A stretch of DNA of 64,000 nt from Spirochaetaceae bacterium. Lineage in GTDB: Bacteria; Spirochaetota; Spirochaetia; Treponematales; Rectinemataceae. The DNA lies in NCBI GenBank assembly GCA_025356015.1, contig JANXYO010000069.1, positions 62,001 to 126,000 of the forward strand, in the 5' to 3' direction. Under the pieces are notes generated by a model that was given only the letters and a program-made list of their open reading frames with translations, did no database searches and had not been told where the DNA came from. How positions within the stretch are numbered: the first letter of the stretch is position 1; each line of letters starts with the position of its first letter. This document shows, piece after piece, positions 21,359-29,189 of the stretch. Both the position numbers and the translations under genes were made by a program.

Positions 21359-22970
21359 AGACCATGAGTGACACTATCGTGAGGGCTGTAAGGACGGTCG
21401 CGAGGGCCGCCGCGTAGCCGTAGTTGCCCCGGGTGACGAAGGTGTAGATCGCCAGGGTCAGGGTGATGGTCTTCGAGTTGTAGAGGATGATCGCCGTCGA
21501 CAGCTCGGTGATGATCGTCACCCAGCTGATGATCGCCCCCGAGATGATGCCGTTGGACATCATCGGCACGGTGATCCTGAAGAAGGTCTTCATCTTCGAG
21601 GCCCCGAGGCTTATGGCCGCCTCCTCGATGGTGATGGGGATCTGCTGGAGGATGGCCACCGAGGATCGTATCGTGTAGGGCAGTCGCCTTATGCACAGGG
21701 CGATGACCATGATGGCGACGGTTCCGGTGAGCACCAGGGGCTTCTTGTTGAAGGCCATCACGAGGGCTATGCCCACGACCGAGCCCGGAATGATGTAGGG
21801 CAGCATCGACATAGTGTCGATCGCCGTGGTGACGACGTTGCTCCTGCGCACCACGAGGTAGGCGATGACTATGGCGATGAGGACGACGGCCACGAGGGCG
21901 ATGCCGCCGATGATGAAGGTGTTCGGTATGGCGTCGCTCATCCTCTTGATCGAGGTCGTGTAGCTCGAGAAGGAATAGCCCTCCTTGAAGAGCTTGCCCG
22001 AGGTGTTCTGGAAGCTCTGGTACACGATGTAGAGCTGGGGAAGGAAGGCGAGGCCCACGACGAAGTAGGTATAGAAGTGGATGAGGACCTTGAACATCCC
22101 CTTGGCGGGCTTTCTCTCGATCGGGTGGAGGGCGTTCATCGTGAAGGCGAAACGCTTTGACAGGGCCCTTTGGACCATGAAGAAGGCCGCGGTGATGAGG
22201 ATGGCGATGACGCTTATTGCGGCGGCGAAGCTGTAGTCGGTGCCGGTCTCTCCCAGGAATTGGGTGTAGATCTCCACGGGAAAGACCCGGTAGCCCTCGC
22301 CTATTAGAAGCGGCGTGCCGAAGTCGGCGAAGGCGCGCATGAACACGAGCAGGGATGCCGCCAGTATCGTGGGCATGCACAGGGGGACCACAACCTTGAA
22401 GAAGCGCTTCACACCGGTGCAGCCGAGGTTGTCCGAGGCCTCGAGCAGGGAGTTGTCGATGTTTTTCAGGGCGCCCGAGACGTAGAGGAATACCAGGGGG
22501 AAGAGCTGGAGGGTGAGCACGAGGAGTATGCCGTTGAAGCCGTAGATGTTGGGGATGGTCAGGCCGGTGAGGTTCCTTATGAAGACCGTGACCACGCCCA
22601 TGCGGCCCAGGAGCTGGATCCAGGCATAGGCCCCGATGAAGGGCGCCGACATCGAGCAGAGGATGATAAGGACCTGGATGAAGGCTTTCCCCTTGATCTC
22701 GTACATGTTGTAGAAATAGGCGAGGGGCACCCCGATGATCAGGGTAAGGATCGTGGTCCAGATGGTGACGTTGAAGCTGTGGATCAGGGTCTGCGAATAG
22801 TACTTCGCGCTGAAGAACTTCACGAACCACTGGAGGGTCAGCCTCCCGTCCTCGCCTATGACGGAGTTCCGAAGGATCGAGTACATGGGATAGAGGAGAA
22901 AGATGGCGTAGGCGGCGAAGATCGCGACGTAGAGCACCGACCAGATATCGAACATTTTCCTGCGGGCCAT
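21321..22970 (-). CDS. ABC transporter permease, fused double unit (ferric-type)
   Basis: A 549-residue permease made of two fused halves of about six helices each, as in FbpB/SfuB-type importers. Each half has its EAA coupling loop: EASDNLGCTGVKRFFKVVVP near residue 197 and EEAAISLGASKMKTFFRITV near residue 462. It is the last gene of a binding protein-ATPase-permease operon, two bases after the ATPase stop. The substrate is uncertain; relatives import Fe3+, thiamine, phosphonates or sugars phosphates. Confidence 0.92.
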   Translation of the reverse strand: MARRKMFDIWSVLYVAIFAAYAIFLLYPMYSILRNSVIGEDGRLTLQWFVKFFSAKYYSQTLIHSFNVTIWTTILTLIIGVPLAYFYNMYEIKGKAFIQVLIILCSMSAPFIGAYAWIQLLGRMGVVTVFIRNLTGLTIPNIYGFNGILLVLTLQLFPLVFLYVSGALKNIDNSLLEASDNLGCTGVKRFFKVVVPLCMPTILAASLLVFMRAFADFGTPLLIGEGYRVFPVEIYTQFLGETGTDYSFAAAISVIAILITAAFFMVQRALSKRFAFTMNALHPIERKPAKGMFKVLIHFYTYFVVGLAFLPQLYIVYQSFQNTSGKLFKEGYSFSSYTTSIKRMSDAIPNTFIIGGIALVAVVLIAIVIAYLVVRRSNVVTTAIDTMSMLPYIIPGSVVGIALVMAFNKKPLVLTGTVAIMVIALCIRRLPYTIRSSVAILQQIPITIEEAAISLGASKMKTFFRITVPMMSNGIISGAIISWVTIITELSTAIILYNSKTITLTLAIYTFVTRGNYGYAAALATVLTALTIVSLMVFMKFSKSKEITF

Positions 22971-22972
22971 CT

Positions 22973-24097
22973 TTAGACCTCTCCGACCGCGGTCTTGTCG
23001 TCGCTCACGCCCTTGAGGATGTTCACGCTTCCGTCGGCAGTGAACACGTTGATCTTCTCGCTCTTGACCGACAGGGCTATCCCGCTCAAGTTGGGGATGA
23101 TCTCGTCGATCTTGGATTCCTGGATGATCTCCAGCTGCTGGCCCGTCTCGAGATGGACGAAGTAATGGGTGTTGAGGCCGAGGAAGACCGAGGAGTCGAC
23201 AATGGTCTTAAGCCCCGCGCCGCTTCCGTCGGCGATCACGAACTCCTCGGGCCTGATCGAGACGATGACATCCTGGCTCTTCCTGCATTCATCTCTCACG
23301 TTCTCCATCGCGAGCTCGAAGCCCCCCGGAAAGGCAAGCCTGGCCCGGCCGGCCTCCACCACGAGCTTCGCCTCGAGGAGATTGGTCCTCCCGATGAAGG
23401 TGGAGACGAAGAGGTTTGCTGGCCTCTGGTAGAGGTCCTTGGGCTTCCCGATGTGCTGGATGACCCCGTCCTTCATCACCGCGATGCGGTCGCTGATCGC
23501 CATCGCCTCTTCCTGGTCGTGGGTGACATAGACGGTGGTGATGCCTACCCGGTTCTGGATCTCCTTGATGGCGAAGCGCATCTCGACGCGGAGCTTGGCG
23601 TCGAGGTTCGAGAGGGGCTCGTCCATCAACAGGACATCGGGCTGGATGACGAGGGCGCGGGCGAGGGCCACGCGCTGCTGCTGCCCACCCGAGAGTTTCT
23701 CGGGCATCCTGTCCTTGTACTGGTCGATCTTCATGAGCTCGAGGAATTTCTGGGTCTCGGCCTCGATCCTGTCGCGGGGGAACTTGCGGTTCTTGAGCCC
23801 GAAGGCGACGTTCTGCCTGACCGAGAGGTGGGGGAATATCGCGTAGTTCTGGAACACCATGCCTATGTTCCGCTTCGCGGGATCGAGGAGATTGATCCTC
23901 TTGTCGTTGAAGTAGAAGTCGCCGCCCTCTATCGTGTTGAAGCCCGCGATCATCCGCAGGAGTGTGGTCTTGCCGCAGCCCGAGGGGCCGAGGAGGGTGA
24001 AGAACTCGCCCTCCTTGATCTCGAGGGAGAGGTCGCTGATGATCGTGCTCTGGCCATAGCGCTTCACGGCATTCTTGATCTTGATGTTCACGCTCAT
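22973..24097 (-). CDS. ABC transporter ATP-binding protein (FbpC/PotA type)
   Basis: A 374-residue ATPase that powers the adjacent importer. Walker A is GPSGCGKTTLLRMIAG near residue 38, the Q-loop FQNYAIFPHL, signature LSGGQQQRVALARAL, Walker B LLMDEPLSNLDAKLR and H-loop VYVTHDQEEAMAI. A C-terminal TOBE-like regulatory region (residues 240-374) follows, typical of the CUT1/ferric/polyamine class. ATG at 24097 has GGAG at good distance. It is separated from the binding-protein gene by a strong hairpin that may lower its expression. Confidence 0.94.
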   Translation of the reverse strand: MSVNIKIKNAVKRYGQSTIISDLSLEIKEGEFFTLLGPSGCGKTTLLRMIAGFNTIEGGDFYFNDKRINLLDPAKRNIGMVFQNYAIFPHLSVRQNVAFGLKNRKFPRDRIEAETQKFLELMKIDQYKDRMPEKLSGGQQQRVALARALVIQPDVLLMDEPLSNLDAKLRVEMRFAIKEIQNRVGITTVYVTHDQEEAMAISDRIAVMKDGVIQHIGKPKDLYQRPANLFVSTFIGRTNLLEAKLVVEAGRARLAFPGGFELAMENVRDECRKSQDVIVSIRPEEFVIADGSGAGLKTIVDSSVFLGLNTHYFVHLETGQQLEIIQESKIDEIIPNLSGIALSVKSEKINVFTADGSVNILKGVSDDKTAVGEV

Positions 24098-24155
24098 GAG
24101 TCTTCGCTCCGGGCTTGGTATGTTGGTGTGTGCTTTGGGAGATGCGGCGCGCTGC

Positions 24156-24185
24156 GCCCTCCGGGCCCGCGAGGGCCCGGAGGGC
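24156..24185 (-). terminator. strong intra-operon hairpin between binding-protein and ATPase genes
   Basis: A 13-bp perfect stem GCCCTCCGGGCCC / GGGCCCGGAGGGC closes a four-base loop. It sits 19 bases past the binding-protein stop and 58 bases before the ATPase start, with no T-run. This fits a partial terminator or 3' stabiliser that makes the binding protein more abundant than the membrane parts, as is known for other importer operons. Confidence 0.7.
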
Positions 24186-24204
24186 CATTCTCATTGATCC
24201 CTTT

Positions 24205-25215
24205 CTAGTTCAGCTTCGCCCAGGCCTCGGACCACTTCTTCTGGATGTCCTTCTTGTGGGCGGCGGTGTAGGCGATGTCCTCGAAGGCCAGCTTGATCTG
24301 CGCGAAGGGCAGGAGGAACTTGTTCGTGTTGGCGATCTTGGTGTTGACCGGCCTGTTCGTGAGGCCGGCGACGATCTTCTGGCACTCGTCGCTGACGAGG
24401 AAGTCCATGAAGAGCTTGGCGTTGTCGAGGTTCTTGGCTCCGGCGACGATGGCCGAGGCCGCGGGGAGCCAGACCGCCCCTTCCTTCGGATAGACGACCC
24501 TGACGTTCTTGGCGCCGTCTGCAAGGAGGGCGACCGAGGGATCCTCGTAGGTGAGGCCGACCGCGTATTCGCCCTGGTACACACCCTTGTACACAGCGGA
24601 GGAACCGGAGGTGAGCTTGCCGTTCAGCTGCTTGATGAGGGCCTCGACATAGGTCCAGGCCTGGGGGCTCTCGTAGCCGCCCTTGACCAGGAGGATGTTG
24701 CAGAGCTGGGCCCAGGCGCTCGAGGAGGAGACCGGGTCGGCCGAGGCGATCTTTCCCTTGAGGGCGGGGTTGAGGAGGTCGTCGTAGCCATTGATGGTGA
24801 TGCCGAGGGACTTCTCGAGATCGGTATTCACGAGCAGGTTGCTGCCCGAAAGCAGGTAGTTCGTGAAGAAGCCGGTGCTGTTCTGGTAACCGGCCGGGAG
24901 GCTGGCGTTGCCCTTGGCGACGTAGACCTGGAAGATGTCCTTGTTGGTGTTGTAGACGCCCATGTTGACGCCGCCGAACATGACATCGGCCTGGGGATTG
25001 CCCTTCTCGGCGTTGAGCTTGGAGAGGACTTCGCCCGTGCCCATGGACTGGAGGCTGATCTTGACGCCGTACTTGTCCCCGAAGTAGTTGAGGATGCCCT
25101 GGATCTCCCCGTCGGAGTTGGGCGAGTAGACGACCATGTTCCCGGCCGCGAAGGCCATGCCGGAGACGAGCAGGAGTGCCATGACCGCGATCGCGGCCTT
25201 AGAGATGCTTTTCAT
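24205..25215 (-). CDS. ABC transporter substrate-binding protein (ferric-type)
   Basis: A 336-residue periplasmic binding protein with a cleavable signal peptide (KAAIAVMALLLVSGMAFAAG). The mature part follows the FbpA/AfuA pattern: NMVVYSPNSDGEIQGILNYF at the start, ADVMFGGVN, GKIASADPVSSSSAWAQLCN and a C-terminal EAWAKLN. No lipobox is present, so it should be soluble in the periplasm or retained by an uncleaved signal. AAGGAGG precedes the ATG at ideal spacing and a TTGACG/TATACT promoter lies upstream. It is the first gene of the importer operon. Confidence 0.92.
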   Translation of the reverse strand: MKSISKAAIAVMALLLVSGMAFAAGNMVVYSPNSDGEIQGILNYFGDKYGVKISLQSMGTGEVLSKLNAEKGNPQADVMFGGVNMGVYNTNKDIFQVYVAKGNASLPAGYQNSTGFFTNYLLSGSNLLVNTDLEKSLGITINGYDDLLNPALKGKIASADPVSSSSAWAQLCNILLVKGGYESPQAWTYVEALIKQLNGKLTSGSSAVYKGVYQGEYAVGLTYEDPSVALLADGAKNVRVVYPKEGAVWLPAASAIVAGAKNLDNAKLFMDFLVSDECQKIVAGLTNRPVNTKIANTNKFLLPFAQIKLAFEDIAYTAAHKKDIQKKWSEAWAKLN

Positions 25216-25299
25216 AAAACCTCCTTGGAATCTTTGGGACGGAAGGATATGGGAACCAACGCATTCCGCGCGGGCCTTGACGACGGCCCCGCGTCGGAC

Positions 25300-25329
25300 A
25301 GTATAGGTTCAGTGAATTCGGCCCGTCAA
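25300..25329 (-). promoter_or_regulatory. promoter of the ferric-type importer operon
   Basis: On the minus strand TTGACG (25329-25324), an 18-base spacer and TATACT (25305-25300) lie about 85 bases before the binding-protein ATG. No operator palindrome is obvious. Confidence 0.6.
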
Positions 25330-25345
25330 TGCTATTTCGGGAAAC

Positions 25346-25507
25346 GCCACGCCGTCCCAGCTTGCTAACGCCTATGCTGGCGACTATGCGGCCTGCGCCG
25401 ACGCCGCGATGGTCGTGGTCACAGCGGGCGCAAAGCAGCGTCCCGGGGAGATCAGGCCCGAGCTACTCGGCCGCAATGCGCTCATCGCCCGCGCGTCCTC
25501 GCCCTAG
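25346..25507 (+). pseudogene. L-lactate dehydrogenase fragment
   Basis: Fifty-three codons and a stop read as an internal piece of lactate/malate dehydrogenase: LANAYAGDYAACADAAMVVV, then TAGAKQRPGEIRPELLGRNA. This matches the segment after the Rossmann glycine motif, including the TAGA-x-Q-x-PGE-R loop. Both ends of the gene are absent: there is no GxGxxG motif before it and no catalytic Arg/His region after it. It lies between the importer promoter and the reductase gene and is a gene fossil. Loss of Ldh would fit reliance on NifJ for pyruvate. Confidence 0.75.
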
Positions 25508-25568
25508 GGCCGGTTGGCCAGGACCGGCTCGGGCGGCATTATCTTGTACCTGAGCAAGGAGGCGCGAG

Positions 25569-26303
25569 ATGGCCAGGATCGTCATGTGGAACCTTGTGAC
25601 CCTCGACGGTTTTTTCGAAGCTGCCAAGAAATGGGACCTGGGATTTCACGAGCTCGTCTGGGGCGAAGAGCTCGAACGCTTCTCCATCGAGCAGCTTGGC
25701 TCGGCCGGCGCCCTCATCTTCGGCCGCGCGACCTACGAGGGCATGGCCGGCTACTGGAGCACGGCCAAGGGCGAGGTCGCCGAGCTCATGAATGCCATCC
25801 CCAAGTTCGTCTTCTCGCGCAGCCTGGGCAAGGCCGAGTGGAACAACACCCGTCTGCTCGCGGGCGAGGCTGGGGAAGCGGCCGTGAGGCTCAAACAGGA
25901 AGAGGCCGGGGACATGCTCGTCTTCGGCAGCGCCGGACTCTCCCGGACCCTCATGGAGAGGGGCCTGTTCGACGAGTACCGCCTCTGCCTGGTCCCCGTC
26001 GTGCTTGGAAGCGGGACTCCTCTCTTCACACCGGCTCAGTCGGCCGCAAGGATGGACCTGGTCGAGGGCGGCCCCTCAAGTCCGGCGCCGTCATCCTCTT
26101 CTACAGGCCCCACTGAGAGCGGGCAGGCCACGGATGGTGAACCTGCCCCTTGCTTCCCGCGACCGAGCTGCCTAGAAGTACTTCGCGAGATAACCCTGGA
26201 GGTTCTTGTCGCGGAGCTCGGCGGCAGCGGCCCAGATCCTGGCCGCGAGCTCGGGTTCCTTGGCGACAAATTGCCTCGAGAGCATGATGTAGTAGGGCTT
26301 TGA
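25569..26303 (+). CDS. RibD/DHFR-family reductase with a C-terminal frameshift
   Basis: The first 165 residues match the small dihydrofolate-reductase-like/RibD C-terminal family: MARIVMWNLVTLDGFFEAAK, IFGRATYEGMAGYW, FSRSLGKAEWNN, GDMLVFGSAGLSRTLMERGL and VPVVLGSGTPLF. The usual ending is present one frame away: PLKSGAVILFYRPH followed by TGA at 26114-26116. A single-base indel near 26062-26074 (a GGCGGCCCC run) therefore diverts the open frame into an unrelated 60-residue tail that overlaps the next gene. The intact gene would be 25569-26116. It probably reduces a small molecule with NADPH, but the substrate is unknown. Confidence 0.75.
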   Translation: MARIVMWNLVTLDGFFEAAKKWDLGFHELVWGEELERFSIEQLGSAGALIFGRATYEGMAGYWSTAKGEVAELMNAIPKFVFSRSLGKAEWNNTRLLAGEAGEAAVRLKQEEAGDMLVFGSAGLSRTLMERGLFDEYRLCLVPVVLGSGTPLFTPAQSAARMDLVEGGPSSPAPSSSSTGPTESGQATDGEPAPCFPRPSCLEVLREITLEVLVAELGGSGPDPGRELGFLGDKLPREHDVVGL

Positions 26304-26955
26304 GACGACGGGTATCGCCACTTTCTCGATCTTGCCAGTGAAGGCCGCGTTCGTTTCGAGGAGATAGTCGCCGTCGAGCTCGAGCGTCGCGACAAGGGCG
26401 AGCCTTCCGTTGAGGAGGTTCCTGAAGTTGACCTCGGTGTTCGCCGAGGACACGACATCCATGCCCATCTTCTTGAGGTCGTCGCTCACCGAATAGCCGC
26501 CTGGCACCCCCACGGGGCCACCGGGACCGCTGGCCGTCTTCCCGTCCCAGTTCCAGGTCGAGGACTTGAGACGGTAGAAGGAGTAGGTGCTCGTGTTGAC
26601 CCGGCGCGCGGGATCGGTCTTGCCGTCCTTCTGCGGGTACAGGCCAAAAGCCTCTCGCTCTGCCTTGTAGGAGGCGAGGAAGGCCCCGTCGGCGCTTCCG
26701 TTCTTGAGCTCTGTCTCAAGGCAGCGAGTCCAAGGATAGCGCCTGATCTCGATCGTGATCCCAAGCTTAGCCGCGATGGCCCGCACGAGGTCGATCGAGG
26801 CGCCCGGCCTATCGGCAGGGATGGCCGTGGTATCGCCGATAACCCAGGGGAAGTCCTGCTTGTCCTGGGTGACGAACACGAGTGTCTTCGACTCCCGCTG
26901 CGACTGGCGCCAGCATAGCCAGGCATAGGCCGATCGCCAGAAGGGTTGATTTCAT
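26172..26955 (-). pseudogene. periplasmic solute-binding protein (family 3-like), frameshifted after the signal peptide
   Basis: The mature domain (to 26172) resembles family 3 binding proteins: LVFVTQDKQDFPWVIGD, DLVRAIAAKLGITIEIRRYP, ETELKNGSADGAFLASYKAE. The signal peptide MKSTLLAIGLCLAMLAPVAA starts at an ATG at 26955 but in a different frame. Removing one base from the CCC run at 26894-26896 restores an uninterrupted protein with a normal cleavage site (PVAA-ESKTLVFV). Without that repair only an unsecreted fragment from 26879 can be made. It is either a recent mutation or a sequencing error. The ligand is unknown and no permease is adjacent. Confidence 0.65.
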
Positions 26956-27027
26956 CAGATCACTCTAATTCGTACGAAGTCGCATTGCAAGCATTATTAG
27001 GATACTGCAAGCCGTAAAGCTTCGCCC

Positions 27028-27702
27028 CTAGACGAAGCTAAGCCACTTCCTGCTCGCCTTGGAAAGGTCGGCATAGGCTCCGCGATATTCCTCGGGGAGC
27101 AGGCGGGCGAGCTCGTACATCATCTCGTCGGCCATTTCCTGCCGCATCTCCCTTGTCACCTTCTGCCCCTTCGGATCGAGGCGGAACATGGGGCCGACGC
27201 GGATGGCGAAGCTGTCCCTGCGAAACCGCTTGAGGTTCTCGCGGATCCGCGCCCCTCCCCAGTGCGCGACTGGCATGAGGGGCGATCCCGAGTGGAGTGC
27301 AAGGACGGCGACCCCTCCCTGGGCCCTCTGAAGCCCGCCCGTCGGACTCCTCGTCCCCTCCGGCGCGATGCCGAGAATGCAGCCCCCTTTCAGACGCTCG
27401 ATGCAGCTGCGCATTGCCTCCATGTCGGCCTCGCCCCGCTGGACCGGTATGATCTTCCAGACCTTCATGACGAAGCCAAGGAAGAACTTCTGGAAGTTCT
27501 CGATCTTCGAGAGGGCCGTGACATTGGGCCTCGGCGCCATCTCGCAATAGAGGATGGGCGCCTCGATGAGGCCTGTGTGGTTCGTGTAGAAGATGAGGGG
27601 GCCAGTGCGGGGGACCTTGCCCAGCTCGGAGCGGTCTATCCTGAGGACCCGCCGAAGGCCGAACCGGCATCCGTAGGTGATGATCCATTCTATGGGACTC
27701 AT
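27028..27702 (-). CDS. 1-acyl-sn-glycerol-3-phosphate acyltransferase (PlsC family)
   Basis: A 224-residue membrane-associated acyltransferase of phospholipid synthesis. The catalytic block is YTNHTGLIEAPIL near residue 41: His is present, but Glu stands where the family usually has Asp (HX4D). Later blocks are present: PVQRGEADMEAMR, GIAPEGTRSPTG (the EGTR substrate box) and PLMPVAHWGG. The N-terminus lacks a long hydrophobic helix, so membrane contact is probably by an amphipathic segment. It is followed on the same strand by the frameshifted binding protein, with no sign of coupling. Confidence 0.88.
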   Translation of the reverse strand: MSPIEWIITYGCRFGLRRVLRIDRSELGKVPRTGPLIFYTNHTGLIEAPILYCEMAPRPNVTALSKIENFQKFFLGFVMKVWKIIPVQRGEADMEAMRSCIERLKGGCILGIAPEGTRSPTGGLQRAQGGVAVLALHSGSPLMPVAHWGGARIRENLKRFRRDSFAIRVGPMFRLDPKGQKVTREMRQEMADEMMYELARLLPEEYRGAYADLSKASRKWLSFV

Positions 27703-27802
27703 GCCACATCATACGCCAAGGGATATCATGCAGTCACTACCCGGAAGGCCCCCATGGGCTCTCTCCGACCGAGCCGCGTTGACCGAAACAGCCCGTGGCC
27801 GG

Positions 27803-29074
27803 TCACTCGCCTTTGGGCGAGCCTCCCTCCTCGGCGTCGGCGGGGGAGCCCAGGCGCCGCAGCAGGAGGAGGAAGGGCAGGGCCCCGGCCAGGAGGATGG
27901 ATCCCCCCGCGTAGCCCGCCCCAAGTCCAAGGCCGCGGGATAACCAGCCCAGGCCGGTCTGCCCCACGATGGCGCCCCCGTCTCCCAGCAGGGAATCGAA
28001 GGAGAGGACCGTGGCCCGCTGGGCGCTCGGGATCAGGCCATTGATGAAGGCCTGCCTCACCGGGGCGAAGAGGCCCTGGAAGAGGGTCATGATCACGATG
28101 GCGGCAAAGGCGGCCACAAAGCTCCCGGCCAGCGACAGGGCGAGGCAGGCGGCGGCGGAGATGGCGGCCGCGGCCATGAGGAGGCTTGTCCTCTTGCCCC
28201 CGAGCCGCCTCGCGAAGCCCACGAGGCTGTTGCCTGCCATCGTCGAGAGGGCGAGGCCGGCGGTCATAACCCCGGCAATCCACACCGCCTTCATGTCCCC
28301 TAGCTTCGCGAGGAGGTAGGGCTGGGAGGCGTAGAAGCCCCAGATGCCAAAGCTCGAGCGCGAGAGACCCTCGAGGAGGAGGTAGCGGACTCCCTTCACC
28401 CTCCAGCCATACACCACGCTGGCCGAGGCGATCTCCCTGGCCCTGGGCCAGAAGGACCCTGCCTCGCCCCGGACGGGCACGAATCCCCTTTCCTTCATGA
28501 AGCCAAGGGCGAACAAGAACAGGACAAAGAGGGCGGCAGACCTGAGGACATAGGGAAGGCTCAGGGAGACCTGTCCAAGGATCCCCCCGAGGAGGGAGCC
28601 GAGGACCATCGATGCTGCCGAGATCATGCCGCCCCTCGAGAACACCCTGTCGAGGCTGCCCTCGTATCCCTCGACCTTGAGCTCGTCCACCACCCAGGCC
28701 TCGACCGCCCCCGAGTAGAAGGTGAAACCGAGTCCCAGGACGACCGACATGAGGCAGAATGCCGCGAGCCCTCCGCCAAACCAGGAGGCCGAGGCATAGC
28801 CCAGGGTTCCGATGAAAAGAAAAACCGTGCACATTAGAAATGAGAACTTCCTCCCTCGCGTGTCGGCGAACACCCCCGTCGGTATCTCGAAAAGGCACAT
28901 CGCGGCCGTAAACACCGCGTTGGCAAGGAAGACCCCGAAAAGGTCCAGCCCGGCCTTGAGCAGGAAGAGGGTGTTGACGCTCCAGATGAAGGAGGCAGAG
29001 AGGGTGTACAGTCCGGTAATGAAATAGAAGGCTCGGGCCGCCGACGAGCCCGGTTCGCCGCTTGGTCTGTCCAT
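27803..29074 (-). CDS. MFS transporter
   Basis: A 423-residue carrier with about 12 hydrophobic segments. The loop after helix 2 carries the MFS signature IPTGVFADTRGRKFSFLMC, and the central loop (EIASASVVYGWRVKGVRY) separates the two six-helix halves. The layout is that of drug or metabolite exporters, and the closest motif set is that of the DHA-type efflux group; the substrate cannot be told. It stands alone, with the gene upstream ending 115 bases away behind a hairpin. Confidence 0.88.
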   Translation of the reverse strand: MDRPSGEPGSSAARAFYFITGLYTLSASFIWSVNTLFLLKAGLDLFGVFLANAVFTAAMCLFEIPTGVFADTRGRKFSFLMCTVFLFIGTLGYASASWFGGGLAAFCLMSVVLGLGFTFYSGAVEAWVVDELKVEGYEGSLDRVFSRGGMISAASMVLGSLLGGILGQVSLSLPYVLRSAALFVLFLFALGFMKERGFVPVRGEAGSFWPRAREIASASVVYGWRVKGVRYLLLEGLSRSSFGIWGFYASQPYLLAKLGDMKAVWIAGVMTAGLALSTMAGNSLVGFARRLGGKRTSLLMAAAAISAAACLALSLAGSFVAAFAAIVIMTLFQGLFAPVRQAFINGLIPSAQRATVLSFDSLLGDGGAIVGQTGLGWLSRGLGLGAGYAGGSILLAGALPFLLLLRRLGSPADAEEGGSPKGE

Positions 29075-29136
29075 CAGTAGAGCTTACTGATGCACGGCCC
29101 TCATCGGAAACAGAGCTTCCGCATCTTCACGTCACC

Positions 29137-29161
29137 GGCCGTGGCGGCCACCGCCACGGCC
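29137..29161. terminator. hairpin between the secreted-protein and MFS genes
   Basis: GGCCGTGGCGG (29137-29147) pairs perfectly with CCGCCACGGCC (29151-29161) around CCA. A T-rich tail follows only on the plus strand, while both flanking genes are on the minus strand, so terminator activity is uncertain. Confidence 0.45.
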
Positions 29162-29189
29162 TTTCTCGGCTTTAGAGCCGCCTCGGCCT

